Source: Deltaproteobacteria bacterium (GTDB taxonomy: Bacteria > Desulfobacterota > Desulfuromonadia > Geobacterales > Geobacteraceae). From it: a DNA stretch of 7,118 nucleotides. The DNA is taken from assembly GCA_021810985.1 (NCBI GenBank), contig JAJZQA010000135.1, positions 1 to 7,118 on the forward strand, written 5' to 3'. Shown piece by piece: positions 1 through 6,317 of the stretch. The notes under the pieces are model-generated. The model had not been told where the DNA came from. It did not search any database and saw only the letters and a program-made list of their open reading frames with translations. The translations under genes and the position numbers were made by a program. Positions within the stretch are counted from its first letter, which is position 1; the number at the start of each line of letters is the position of its first letter.

Positions 1-308
1 TTGATCAGTCCGCAATCCAGGTATTGGTTCCCTATGAAAATTATCGGGATTTGTTCCATGAATTACAACGGCAACAGGATGAAGAGGGGATAAATGCCCA
101 ATGGATCAGGAAAGCACAAGGGCTGACAGTGAGTGTCTTTCGCCCAAAAAGCGATCATCCCGCTTGGGGTGTATTGATACCGGCCAAACTTCGCTACGGC
201 AAGGGAGTCTCAGAAGAATGGTTCATTCTCGAAGACCGCGACGGAGAGTTTTACGATTCTGTTGTTGGGCTGCGTTTGCCGCAGTCGCAGTTGATTATGA
301 TCGGCTGA
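1..308 (+). CDS. cas3: Cas3 helicase-nuclease, type I-C, C-terminal end only (partial at the left edge)
   Basis: The reading frame is open from the left edge (first full codon at base 3) and ends at TGA 306-308, giving the last 101 residues of a longer protein. The stretches LVPYENYRDLF and WIRKAQGLTVSVF, followed by a YDSVVGL-type ending, resemble the C-terminal accessory domain of type I-C Cas3. The gene's position directly before cas5c agrees with the standard I-C order. Cas3 is recruited by the target-bound surveillance complex, then nicks, unwinds and degrades the displaced strand with its HD nuclease and SF2 helicase domains; neither domain is inside this window. A TTG at 24 is internal to the open frame and is not taken as a start. 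The next gene begins 16 nt downstream, so both should share a transcript. The family assignment rests on short C-terminal similarity plus context. Confidence 0.85.
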   Translation, partial: DQSAIQVLVPYENYRDLFHELQRQQDEEGINAQWIRKAQGLTVSVFRPKSDHPAWGVLIPAKLRYGKGVSEEWFILEDRDGEFYDSVVGLRLPQSQLIMIG

Positions 309-324
309 AGAAAGGAGGAGCAAC

Positions 325-1074
325 GTGAGCAAGAAAACCCACACACTGGAAGTCTGGGGAGATCTGGCCTGCTTCACAAGGCCGGAAATGAAGGTGGAGC
401 GATTCAGCTATCCTGTCATAACGCCGTCCGCTGCACGGGGAATATTCGATGCCATCTACTGGGAGGGAATTCGAGATGCCCACGGCATGCGCCCCTATTT
501 TCACTGGCAGGTGGAGCGGATAGAAGTGTTGGAAATACCGCGTTATCTGGCCTTGCGGCGCAATGAAGTGAAAGGCATTGTCCCCGGCACTGCAAAGCTG
601 AACAAGTGGATGCGCGGTGACGAACCGCCGGAACCGCTCTGGGCTGATAGTGATGATGCCACGACGGGACGAACCCAGCGGCAGACCATGGCCTTGAAGA
701 ATGTCAGATACCGACTGACTGCCCGGATCATCCCAAAGCCGCAGTTCTCGGCACCGGAGCAGATCAACAAATTCGACAGCATGTTTGAGCGCCGGGCAAA
801 ACAGGGCAAATGCTTTCAGCAGCCGTTCTTAGGATGCAGCGAATTTCCGGCATTCTTCGAGTATGTGCAGCCTGGCGAAGTTCAGAAACAGGTGGTTGCG
901 CTCGATCAGCATATCGGGTGGATGTTGTACGATGTTTTTGATCTGAGGCGCGACATTGTGCGGGACGACAAGCCGTTCATATCGCTCTTTGATGCCACGG
1001 TGGTCAACGGTGTGCTGGAAGTGCCTCCTTTCGATCACGAGAAGGTGCGAAAGCCGGAAAGGGGGAGAATCTGA
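325..1074 (+). CDS. cas5c: Cas5c (Cas5d), type I-C pre-crRNA endoribonuclease and Cascade subunit
   Basis: A 249-residue RAMP protein. In type I-C, Cas5 replaces Cas6: it cuts pre-crRNA at the base of the repeat hairpin and stays on the 5' handle within the surveillance complex. The N-terminus (LEVWGDLACFTRPEMKVERF, then PSAARGIFDAIYWEGI) is the typical Cas5c pattern, as are ALKNVRYR near residue 125 and the FERRAKQGKCFQQPFLGC segment at 154-171. Tyr45 in AIYW matches the catalytic Tyr46 of Bacillus halodurans Cas5d, and Lys149 probably matches Lys116. The position of His117 appears to be Phe150 (by-eye alignment from memory). The GTG start is chosen because a near-perfect Shine-Dalgarno, AAAGGAGGAG at 311-320, precedes it at normal spacing and the conserved N-terminus begins there. 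The stop overlaps the cas8c start by one base (TGATG). Confidence 0.95.
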   Translation: MSKKTHTLEVWGDLACFTRPEMKVERFSYPVITPSAARGIFDAIYWEGIRDAHGMRPYFHWQVERIEVLEIPRYLALRRNEVKGIVPGTAKLNKWMRGDEPPEPLWADSDDATTGRTQRQTMALKNVRYRLTARIIPKPQFSAPEQINKFDSMFERRAKQGKCFQQPFLGCSEFPAFFEYVQPGEVQKQVVALDQHIGWMLYDVFDLRRDIVRDDKPFISLFDATVVNGVLEVPPFDHEKVRKPERGRI

Positions 1075-2840
1075 TGCTGAATGAGCTTGTTGAGTATGCT
1101 CGGAAGAACCTTGATTCCGAACCAGGCTTTACCACGCGGACGGTGCGTTGGCTTGCAGACATTTCATCTGATGGACAACTGATAAATGTCTTGCCGTTGG
1201 GCGACGACAAAGGAGAGCAAACGCCGAAATGTCCAGAGATGCATAACATGAATGCTGGCGGTCGTGCTCATTTTCTCGTAGAGACTTTGCAAACGGTAAC
1301 TATGTATTTTAAACCGAATGAAGATGAAAAAAAGATTGCCGGTTCACGGGAAAAACAGTTGTTCTTTGCTGAAATGCTTCATCAGGCAGCTACTACCGTT
1401 GTGATGTTGCAGCCACTAGGGCAATTTTTGAAAAATTCCGAACAAATTGAGTTATTACGAACTCGTCTGGCTGCTGACAAGGCAAAGCCGACCGATTGGC
1501 TGCGCTGGCGTATTGCCGGAGCAGACCCTCTTCAGGAAACCTCAGCGCTTGATTGGTGGCGGACCTGGCGTGAAGCGGATCAAAGGAAGGGAAAGGGAGA
1601 AGAGAAGCCGAAGCGCGGGGAAAAGGCTGTTGAAAAACTTATTGAATCTGTGCCCGGTGGCATGGTCTGCTTTCTTTCAGGAGAGGAGCTACAGCCATTG
1701 TCAACTCAGCCGAAAATAACCGGACTTTCAGGAGTGGGTGGTCTGGGCACCGGCGATGTAATGATTGGATTCGATAAATCGGCTTTCTGCTCATTTGGTC
1801 TTGAGCAAGCAAGCAATGCGGCAATGGGAGAAAAATCGGCTCGAGAATATGTTGACGCCCTCAATCACTTGATCAAGAACCATTCCCGCAAACTGGCAAA
1901 TGCTTTGGTCGTCCACTGGTTCAAAGAAGCTATTCAGAAGGAAGATGATCCGCTGTCATTTCTGTCGGAACCGCCGGAACTAACTGCAGGCGCAGCCCAA
2001 CAGTCTGCGCGTGAAATCCTTGCGGCGATACGAGTAGGGCAGTATCCAGTTCCTGCAAACAACCGTTTTTATGCAATGACAGTTTCCGGTGCGTCAGGAC
2101 GGGTAATGGTGCGCGACTGGATGGTGGGGAGTTTTGAGGAGTTGGTTGCCCGAATCGAACTCTGGTTTTCCGACCTTGAAATTGTAGCCAGGGATGGAGG
2201 GAAATCTGCATCCGAACCAAAGTTCATGGCGGTTTGCGGTTCTATTGTGCGTGATTTAAAAGACCTCCCTGCACCAACGGCAACGACACTCTGGCGAGTC
2301 GCCCTAGCTGGTTTGCCGATCCCGCAGTCGATCATTGCCCAGGCACTTGCTCGTTTCCGCGCCGACCTCATAGAAGACAAACCATTTAACCATGCCCGTA
2401 TGGGTCTTATAAAAGCATATTTCATTCGCAAAGGGGGAGATCATCAGATGGGTGCTTATCTCAACAAGGAACATCCTGAATCCGCGTATCAGTGTGGGCG
2501 GCTATTAGCAATACTGGCAGGCTTGCAGCGTGCTGCTTTGGGCGATGTCGGTGCTGGCGTTGTCCAGCGCTACTATGTCGCCGCCAGCCAGACACCGGGT
2601 TTAACTCTCGGGCGGCTTTTCAACAATGCCAAAAATCATCTCAACAAACTGGATGGCGGGCTTTCCTACTGGTATGAAGATCAGATTGCCGAAATTATGA
2701 GCCGGATACAGGATCGTATCCCTTCAACCCTCAACCTCGATCAACAAAGCCTTTTTGCGCTTGGCTATTATCAACAGATTGCCGCCAACCGTGCGGGAAA
2801 AAATAACGACACCAAAGAATCCAAAGGAGACAACCAATGA
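1074..2840 (+). CDS. cas8c: Cas8c (Csd1), large subunit of the type I-C surveillance complex
   Basis: A 588-residue Csd1-family protein. Cas8c is the large subunit that reads the PAM, helps open the target duplex and recruits Cas3. The N-terminal LVEYA opening and the central block (CFLSGEELQPL near 200-208, PKITGLSG at 213-220, then IGFDKSAFCSFG at about 231-242 followed by an ALNHL segment) match the family pattern. The C-terminal CGRLLAILAGLQRAA helix begins the part that is also made separately as Cas11c. The ATG at 1074 follows AAAGGGGGAG (1058-1067) at 6-nt spacing and overlaps the cas5c stop. The cas7c start overlaps its stop as ATGA. Length is normal for the family. The segment 1261-1440 is clearly AT-richer (73 of 180 bases G or C, hand counted) than, for example, 5401-5460 in cas1 (34 of 60). 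Confidence 0.95.
   Translation: MLNELVEYARKNLDSEPGFTTRTVRWLADISSDGQLINVLPLGDDKGEQTPKCPEMHNMNAGGRAHFLVETLQTVTMYFKPNEDEKKIAGSREKQLFFAEMLHQAATTVVMLQPLGQFLKNSEQIELLRTRLAADKAKPTDWLRWRIAGADPLQETSALDWWRTWREADQRKGKGEEKPKRGEKAVEKLIESVPGGMVCFLSGEELQPLSTQPKITGLSGVGGLGTGDVMIGFDKSAFCSFGLEQASNAAMGEKSAREYVDALNHLIKNHSRKLANALVVHWFKEAIQKEDDPLSFLSEPPELTAGAAQQSAREILAAIRVGQYPVPANNRFYAMTVSGASGRVMVRDWMVGSFEELVARIELWFSDLEIVARDGGKSASEPKFMAVCGSIVRDLKDLPAPTATTLWRVALAGLPIPQSIIAQALARFRADLIEDKPFNHARMGLIKAYFIRKGGDHQMGAYLNKEHPESAYQCGRLLAILAGLQRAALGDVGAGVVQRYYVAASQTPGLTLGRLFNNAKNHLNKLDGGLSYWYEDQIAEIMSRIQDRIPSTLNLDQQSLFALGYYQQIAANRAGKNNDTKESKGDNQ
2431..2440 (+). promoter_or_regulatory. Internal ribosome binding site inside cas8c, for cas11c
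   Basis: AAGGGGGAGA lies 7 nt before an in-frame ATG at 2448. It closely resembles the site used for the cas8c start itself (AAAGGGGGAG at 1058-1067). A purine-rich, well-spaced Shine-Dalgarno inside a coding region, exactly where type I-C systems are known to start the small subunit, is good evidence for internal initiation. The upstream in-frame ATG at 2400 has no comparable site. Confidence 0.75.
2448..2840 (+). CDS. cas11c: Cas11c small subunit, translated from an internal start within cas8c
   Basis: It has the same frame and stop as cas8c and starts at Met459 of Cas8c, giving a 130-residue product. It is known that type I-C cas8c genes (shown in Desulfovibrio vulgaris and others) contain an internal start producing Cas11c, a helical small subunit that lines the belly of the complex and stabilises the R-loop strands. 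Here the product begins MGAYLNKEHPESAYQCGRLL and is rich in predicted helix, which fits the family in both size and position. Support comes from the internal Shine-Dalgarno at 2431-2440 with 7-nt spacing. The hydrophilic tail (NNDTKESKGDNQ) is shared with Cas8c. It is easily missed by annotation because it is nested in frame. Expression is inferred, not observed. Confidence 0.78.
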   Translation: MGAYLNKEHPESAYQCGRLLAILAGLQRAALGDVGAGVVQRYYVAASQTPGLTLGRLFNNAKNHLNKLDGGLSYWYEDQIAEIMSRIQDRIPSTLNLDQQSLFALGYYQQIAANRAGKNNDTKESKGDNQ

Positions 2841-3775
2841 GCATCCAGAACCGTTACGAATTTCTCTTCCTTTTCGACTGTGAAAACGGCAATCCAAACG
2901 GCGACCCGGATGCCGGTAACAGCCCCCGCATCGACCCGGAAGATATGCACGGTCTTGTCTCCGATGTGGCGCTCAAACGCCGGGTGCGGAACTATATACA
3001 GACCAGTTTTGAAAACCAGGCACCCAACTCTATTTTTATCGAGCATGCCACCAATCTGAATAAGCCGATCACCAAGGCGCATCAAGTTACCGGAGGGGCT
3101 CCAACTGGCGGCGCCAATCGGGGACAGGTGAACGCAGCGAAGGATTGGATGTGCCAGACATTTTTCGATGTCCGAACTTTCGGGGCTGTTATGAGTACCG
3201 GCGCTAATGCCGGTCAGGTACGCGGCCCGGTGCAGTTCTCATTTGCCCGGTCAGTTGACCCCATACTGCCAATGGATATTTCCATTACCCGCATGGCGGT
3301 AGCTGAAAAGGTCAGTGGAGCCAAGACAGCCGCAGATTTTGAGAAGTGGGAAAACGAGCAGGAAGAGGACAAGCTCCGTACCATGGGGCGCAAGGCGCTG
3401 ATTCCATACGGCCTTTATGTTGCCAAAGGCTTCATCAGCGCAAATCTTGCCAAGGGAACCGGCTTTTCCGACGATGATTTGAAAAACCTTTGGGAAGCGT
3501 TGTTGAATATGTACGACCATGATCGTTCCTCTAGCAAAGGAATGATGTCCTGCCGTGGACTGTATGTCTTCAAACACGTTGGAACCGACAGCGACCAGAA
3601 CCAGCGAGTCAAACAGGCCATGCTCGGCTGCGCCCCGGCTCACAAGCTGCTGGACAAGGGCGCCATTGTCGATATAGTCAGAAAATCAGCCACATCTCCC
3701 CGCAGCTTCAGCGATTACGAGGTGGTTCTGCATCGCGACCGGCTGCCTGCTGGCGTGGAATTGGTGACCCCATGA
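2837..3775 (+). CDS. cas7c: Cas7c (Csd2), crRNA-binding backbone subunit
   Basis: A 312-residue RAMP protein of the Csd2/Cas7 family. Multiple copies polymerise along the crRNA spacer and form the backbone of the type I-C complex. The N-terminus NRYEFLFLFDCENGNPNGDP (residues 5-24), then DAGNSPRID and HGLVSDVALKRRVRNYI, is the diagnostic Csd2 signature. Other hallmarks are a Gly-rich TGGAPTGGA loop near residue 85, DVRTFGAVM at 111-119 and GQVRGPVQFSFARSVDPI soon after. The C-terminus DYEVVLHRDRLPAGVELV is also typical. AAAGGAGA at 2823-2830 serves the ATG at 2837, which overlaps the cas8c stop by 4 nt (ATGA); the gene itself ends in another ATGA overlap with cas4. No truncation or missing motif is apparent. 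Confidence 0.97.
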   Translation: MSIQNRYEFLFLFDCENGNPNGDPDAGNSPRIDPEDMHGLVSDVALKRRVRNYIQTSFENQAPNSIFIEHATNLNKPITKAHQVTGGAPTGGANRGQVNAAKDWMCQTFFDVRTFGAVMSTGANAGQVRGPVQFSFARSVDPILPMDISITRMAVAEKVSGAKTAADFEKWENEQEEDKLRTMGRKALIPYGLYVAKGFISANLAKGTGFSDDDLKNLWEALLNMYDHDRSSSKGMMSCRGLYVFKHVGTDSDQNQRVKQAMLGCAPAHKLLDKGAIVDIVRKSATSPRSFSDYEVVLHRDRLPAGVELVTP

Positions 3776-4404
3776 GAGATATTTTGACAGAGAGCGCGGA
3801 ACCGATTGCGGTCTCCGCACTAAACCAATTTGCCTACTGTCCCCGCCGTTGTGCCCTGATCTTCATGGATCAGGAGTTTGAAAACAACATCCACACCCAA
3901 CGGGGAACTGACGAGCATGACCGGGCAGATCAGAAGTTTCACATCTGTGATTCCGAGGGTGTTCGTTTGGAATATGCCCTTCCTGTGTGGTCGCGTCGCT
4001 TGGGACTTTCGGGCCGTTGCGATGTGGTTGAGTTTCATCCCGACGGCACGATCTATCCGGTAGAATACAAACACGGCAAAAAACAAAAATGGCTCAATGA
4101 CGATCTGCAACTGGCCGCGCAAGCGCTCTGCCTGGGGGAGATGCTGAACATTAACATTGAACGAGGCGCAATTTTTCACAAAGGTTCGATGCACCGCCGC
4201 GAAGTGGTGTTTACCCAAGAACTGCGAAAACTGGTTGAAGAAACGGCGGATGCAATTCACGAACTGCTTGCGTCGAGTCATCTGCCGTCACCGATCAATA
4301 ACCATCGATGTCCGGAATGCTCGCTAAAGAATATTTGCATGCCTTCAATTGTAATAGAAAAGGGGCGAGGCAGGAAGGCTACACGGGAGCTGTTTGAAAC
4401 CTGA
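3772..4404 (+). CDS. cas4: Cas4, Fe-S RecB-like exonuclease of spacer acquisition
   Basis: A 210-residue PD-(D/E)XK nuclease. In type I-C systems Cas4 joins Cas1-Cas2, trims prespacers and selects those next to a correct PAM. Visible signatures are an N-terminal cysteine in the FAYCPRRC motif (Cys23) with three C-terminal cysteines in CPECSLKNIC (Cys180, Cys183, Cys189), which together should hold the iron-sulfur cluster. His49 sits in the GTDEHDRAD segment. The nuclease core has Asp84 in GRCDVVEF and Glu98-Tyr-Lys100 in YPVEYKHGK, with a QLAAQALCL motif from 113. All expected catalytic residues are present. The start overlaps the cas7c stop (ATGA) with only a weak GGTGA upstream, so translation is probably coupled to cas7c. 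Unusually, the next gene is not cas1 but a BRO-family gene. Confidence 0.96.
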   Translation: MRDILTESAEPIAVSALNQFAYCPRRCALIFMDQEFENNIHTQRGTDEHDRADQKFHICDSEGVRLEYALPVWSRRLGLSGRCDVVEFHPDGTIYPVEYKHGKKQKWLNDDLQLAAQALCLGEMLNINIERGAIFHKGSMHRREVVFTQELRKLVEETADAIHELLASSHLPSPINNHRCPECSLKNICMPSIVIEKGRGRKATRELFET

Positions 4405-4414
4405 GGGGCGATCA

Positions 4415-5278
4415 ATGGAAAAGAAACTGGTTGTGTTTCAGAATAAAGAAATTCGGAGAATTCTGCACAATGGCGAGTGGTGGTTTTCCGTGGTGGACAT
4501 ATGCGTCGTCCTGACGGAAAGCGCTGATGCGGGTGCGTACTGGCGAAAACTGAAACAACGGCTAAAAGCGGAAGGAAGTGAGGTCGTGACAAATTGTCAC
4601 GGACTGAAACTGGAGGCAACAGATGGAAAGAAATACTCCACGGACTGCGCCAACACCGAGGGCATCTTCCGCATCATCCAGTCCATCCCCTCCCCCAAAG
4701 CCGAGCCGTTCAAGCGCTGGCTGGCCAAGGTAGGTTACGAGAGGATACAGGAAATCGAAGACCCCGAACTGGCCAACAAACGCATTCGCGAGACATACAA
4801 AGCCAAGGGGTATTCTGATGCCTGGATCGAGAAGCGGATGCGCGGCATCGCCATCCGAGCGGAGTTGACCGAAGAATGGAAGAATCGCGGCGTAAAAGAT
4901 GAACCCGAATACGCCATTCTGACAGCTGAAATAAGCAAGGCGGCATTCGGCATGACGCCCGGTGAGTACAAGCAACACAAGGGGCTTGAGCGTGAAAACC
5001 TGCGCGATCATATGACTGACCTGGAGCTGATCTTCTCAATGCTCGGAGAAGCGGCCACGACGGAAATAGCCCGCAAGCAGGACGCCCAGGGGTTTCCTGA
5101 AAACAAGATTGCAGCTCACAAGGGCGGACGCATTGCAGGAGAGGCACGGGAAAAACTGGAAATTGAGACAGGTGAAAGGGTCGTTACAGCAGAAAATTAC
5201 CTGAGCGAACCGGAAAGCAAAAAACGCCTGACAAATCCCCCCCGGCCCCCCTTTGTCAAAGGGGGTAAAAGTAAATGA
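4415..5278 (+). CDS. BRO-N domain / DinD-like 'prophage antirepressor' protein inserted between cas4 and cas1
   Basis: A 287-residue soluble protein with no signal peptide or membrane segment. Residues about 5-115 look like a BRO-N domain: VVFQNKEIRRILHNGEWWF, VVDICVVLTES, YWRKLKQRL, then DCANTEGIFRIIQSIPSPKA. Residues about 120-265 (GYSDAWIEKRMRGIAIRAEL, EYAILTAEISKAAFGMTPGE, LRDHMTDLELIFSMLGEAAT) match the C-terminal part of a widespread bacterial family annotated as prophage antirepressor or Bro-N protein, related to DNA-damage-inducible DinD. Biochemical function is unknown; BRO-N domains are generally thought to bind DNA. ATG 4415 is preferred over an in-frame TTG at 4394 because GAGGGG (4403-4408) lies 6 nt before it and family homology starts there. 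It begins 10 nt after cas4 and overlaps cas1 (ATGA). Its last residues, about 273-284 (TNPPRPPFVKGG), are encoded by a dispersed repeat and are probably not original to the family. It is not a standard cas gene. Confidence 0.85.
   Translation: MEKKLVVFQNKEIRRILHNGEWWFSVVDICVVLTESADAGAYWRKLKQRLKAEGSEVVTNCHGLKLEATDGKKYSTDCANTEGIFRIIQSIPSPKAEPFKRWLAKVGYERIQEIEDPELANKRIRETYKAKGYSDAWIEKRMRGIAIRAELTEEWKNRGVKDEPEYAILTAEISKAAFGMTPGEYKQHKGLERENLRDHMTDLELIFSMLGEAATTEIARKQDAQGFPENKIAAHKGGRIAGEAREKLEIETGERVVTAENYLSEPESKKRLTNPPRPPFVKGGKSK
4585..4601. repeat. Perfect 8-bp inverted repeat inside the BRO-family gene
   Basis: CGTGACAA and its exact complement TTGTCACG flank a single central A, forming a 17-bp dyad within codons of the BRO-N domain (around residues 57-63). 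A symmetric site of this size could be an operator for a dimeric repressor, but it lies inside a coding region and far from any gene start. By rough estimate a perfect 8-bp arm at a fixed spacing occurs by chance about once in ten windows of this size, so function is unproven. Confidence 0.4.
5231..5266. repeat. Dispersed C-run/G-run repeat element forming the 3' end of the BRO gene
   Basis: The stretch has a run of seven C (5237-5243), GG, six C, CTTTG-type core and then five G. This kind of repeat, often translated as NPP-x-PPF-x-KGG when read through, is scattered in many copies in some bacterial genomes, including Geobacter-like ones (known from general experience; copies elsewhere cannot be seen here). 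It contains a perfect hairpin, CCCCCTTTG at 5247-5255 and CAAAGGGGG at 5257-5265. No target-site duplication is evident. Here it has been absorbed into coding sequence and ends 9 nt before the cas1 start. Confidence 0.65.
5247..5277 (+). promoter_or_regulatory. Hairpin carrying the cas1 Shine-Dalgarno, with ATGA stop-start coupling
   Basis: The 3' arm of the repeat hairpin (AAAGGGGG, 5258-5265) is the only Shine-Dalgarno-like sequence before the cas1 ATG at 5275. In free mRNA it would be paired with CCCCCTTT. A ribosome translating the BRO gene to its stop at 5276-5278 would melt the hairpin and terminate on the cas1 start. This layout predicts translational coupling of cas1 to the BRO gene. 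The hairpin is not followed by a T-run (TAAAAGTAAATG follows), so it is not a normal intrinsic terminator. Confidence 0.5.
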
Positions 5279-6309
5279 AACAGTTTCTAAACACATTGTA
5301 CGTCATGACCCAGGGAGCCTATATCTGCCTCGACCATGAGACGGTAAAAATCGAGGTTGAGGGCAAAGTACAGATGCAGGTACCGCTCCACCACATCGGA
5401 GCCGTAGTCACCATGGGCAATGTCATGATCAGCCCGTTTTTCCTCGGCAAGTGCGCCGATGAAGGCCGGGCTGTCGTAATCCTCGACCGGAACGGCCGCT
5501 TCAAGTGCCGGATGGTGGGCAAGACCAGCGGCAATGTCCTGCTTCGTCAGGCCCAATACGAAGCGGTACGGGATACGGACAAAGCAACAGCAATCGCTCG
5601 AAATGTCGTCGCGGGCAAGGTAAAAAACGCCCGCCAGATTCTCCTGCGCGGCGCACGGGAAACAGATTCGCAGGATGAAACAGAATCACTGAAAAAGGCC
5701 GCCGATATCCTGGCGGATGCCCTCTTCCACCTGAAGGACAGTGCCGATATCGACCACATCAGAGGGCTGGAGGGTGAATCCGCACACACATACTTTCACG
5801 TATTCGACCGGATGGTAAAAGAAGTTGATCGCGCCACCTTCAAAATGAACGGCCGCAATCGCCGACCGCCCCTCGATCCGATGAACGCGCTGCTGTCGTT
5901 CCTGTACACACTCTTGCTCAACGACTGCATCTCGGCGTTGGAAGGGGTCGGGCTCGATTCACAGATGGGTTTCCTTCATGCACTGCGACCCGGCAGGCCT
6001 TCTCTCGGACTGGATCTGATGGAAGAATTTCGCTCGGTGCTGGCGGACAGACTTGCTTTGACCCTCATCAATCGTAAACAGCTCACGGATAAGAGTTTCG
6101 AGGTCCGCACCGGTGGTGCCACCTACCTGAATGACGACGGCAGGAAAACGGTTGTCGTTGCCTATCAGAAACGAAAACAGGACGAGTTCCATCATCCGAT
6201 TCTGGACGAAAAAGTTTCCTTCGGCCTCTTGCCGCACATACAGGCCCGGCTGCTGGCCCGGCACCTGCGCGGAGATTTGGAAGCCTACACGCCAGTGCTC
6301 TATTCTTAG
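5275..6309 (+). CDS. cas1: Cas1 integrase, type I-C
   Basis: A 344-residue Cas1 of the type I-C branch. With Cas2 it forms the integrase that joins new spacers to the leader-side end of the first repeat. The N-terminus MKQFLNTLYVMTQGAYICLD starts the beta-strand domain (about residues 1-90); the rest is the helical catalytic domain. Metal-binding residues expected for Cas1 are present: Glu166 in RGLEGESAHTYF, His235 in GFLHALRPGRPSLGLDLMEE, then Asp247 and Glu250 in the same segment. Length is normal and no lesion is apparent. The ATG overlaps the upstream BRO stop as ATGA, and its ribosome binding site lies in a repeat hairpin. The usual partner cas4 is separated from it by the BRO gene. The 3' end lies 8 nt from cas2. 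Confidence 0.97.
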   Translation: MKQFLNTLYVMTQGAYICLDHETVKIEVEGKVQMQVPLHHIGAVVTMGNVMISPFFLGKCADEGRAVVILDRNGRFKCRMVGKTSGNVLLRQAQYEAVRDTDKATAIARNVVAGKVKNARQILLRGARETDSQDETESLKKAADILADALFHLKDSADIDHIRGLEGESAHTYFHVFDRMVKEVDRATFKMNGRNRRPPLDPMNALLSFLYTLLLNDCISALEGVGLDSQMGFLHALRPGRPSLGLDLMEEFRSVLADRLALTLINRKQLTDKSFEVRTGGATYLNDDGRKTVVVAYQKRKQDEFHHPILDEKVSFGLLPHIQARLLARHLRGDLEAYTPVLYS

Positions 6310-6317
6310 GAGATGCC

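Noticed and set aside
2069..2431. 120-codon open frame on the minus strand within cas8c
   Set aside because: It lies wholly opposite a well-supported gene, has no recognisable family features and no clear ribosome binding site; it is a shadow of cas8c.
2400..2447. ATG 2400 as the internal cas11c start
   Set aside because: No Shine-Dalgarno precedes it, while ATG 2448 has a strong one and gives the expected product size.
3251..4281. Long minus-strand open frames opposite cas7c (3251-3643) and cas4 (3820-4281)
   Set aside because: Both are antisense to genes with clear signature motifs, and their translations show no coherent domain.
4394..4414. TTG at 4394 as the start of the BRO-family gene
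   Set aside because: It would overlap the end of cas4, has no ribosome binding site, and adds seven residues not expected in the family. ATG 4415 has GAGGGG at good spacing.
5247..5270. Repeat hairpin before cas1 as an intrinsic terminator
   Set aside because: No T-run follows it on the + strand, and the cas1 start lies only 9 nt downstream. It is better read as a repeat that affects translation.
4415..5278. The BRO gene as part of an integrated prophage
   Set aside because: Only one phage-like gene is present, flanked directly by cas4 and cas1, with no integrase, attachment sites or other phage genes in the window.
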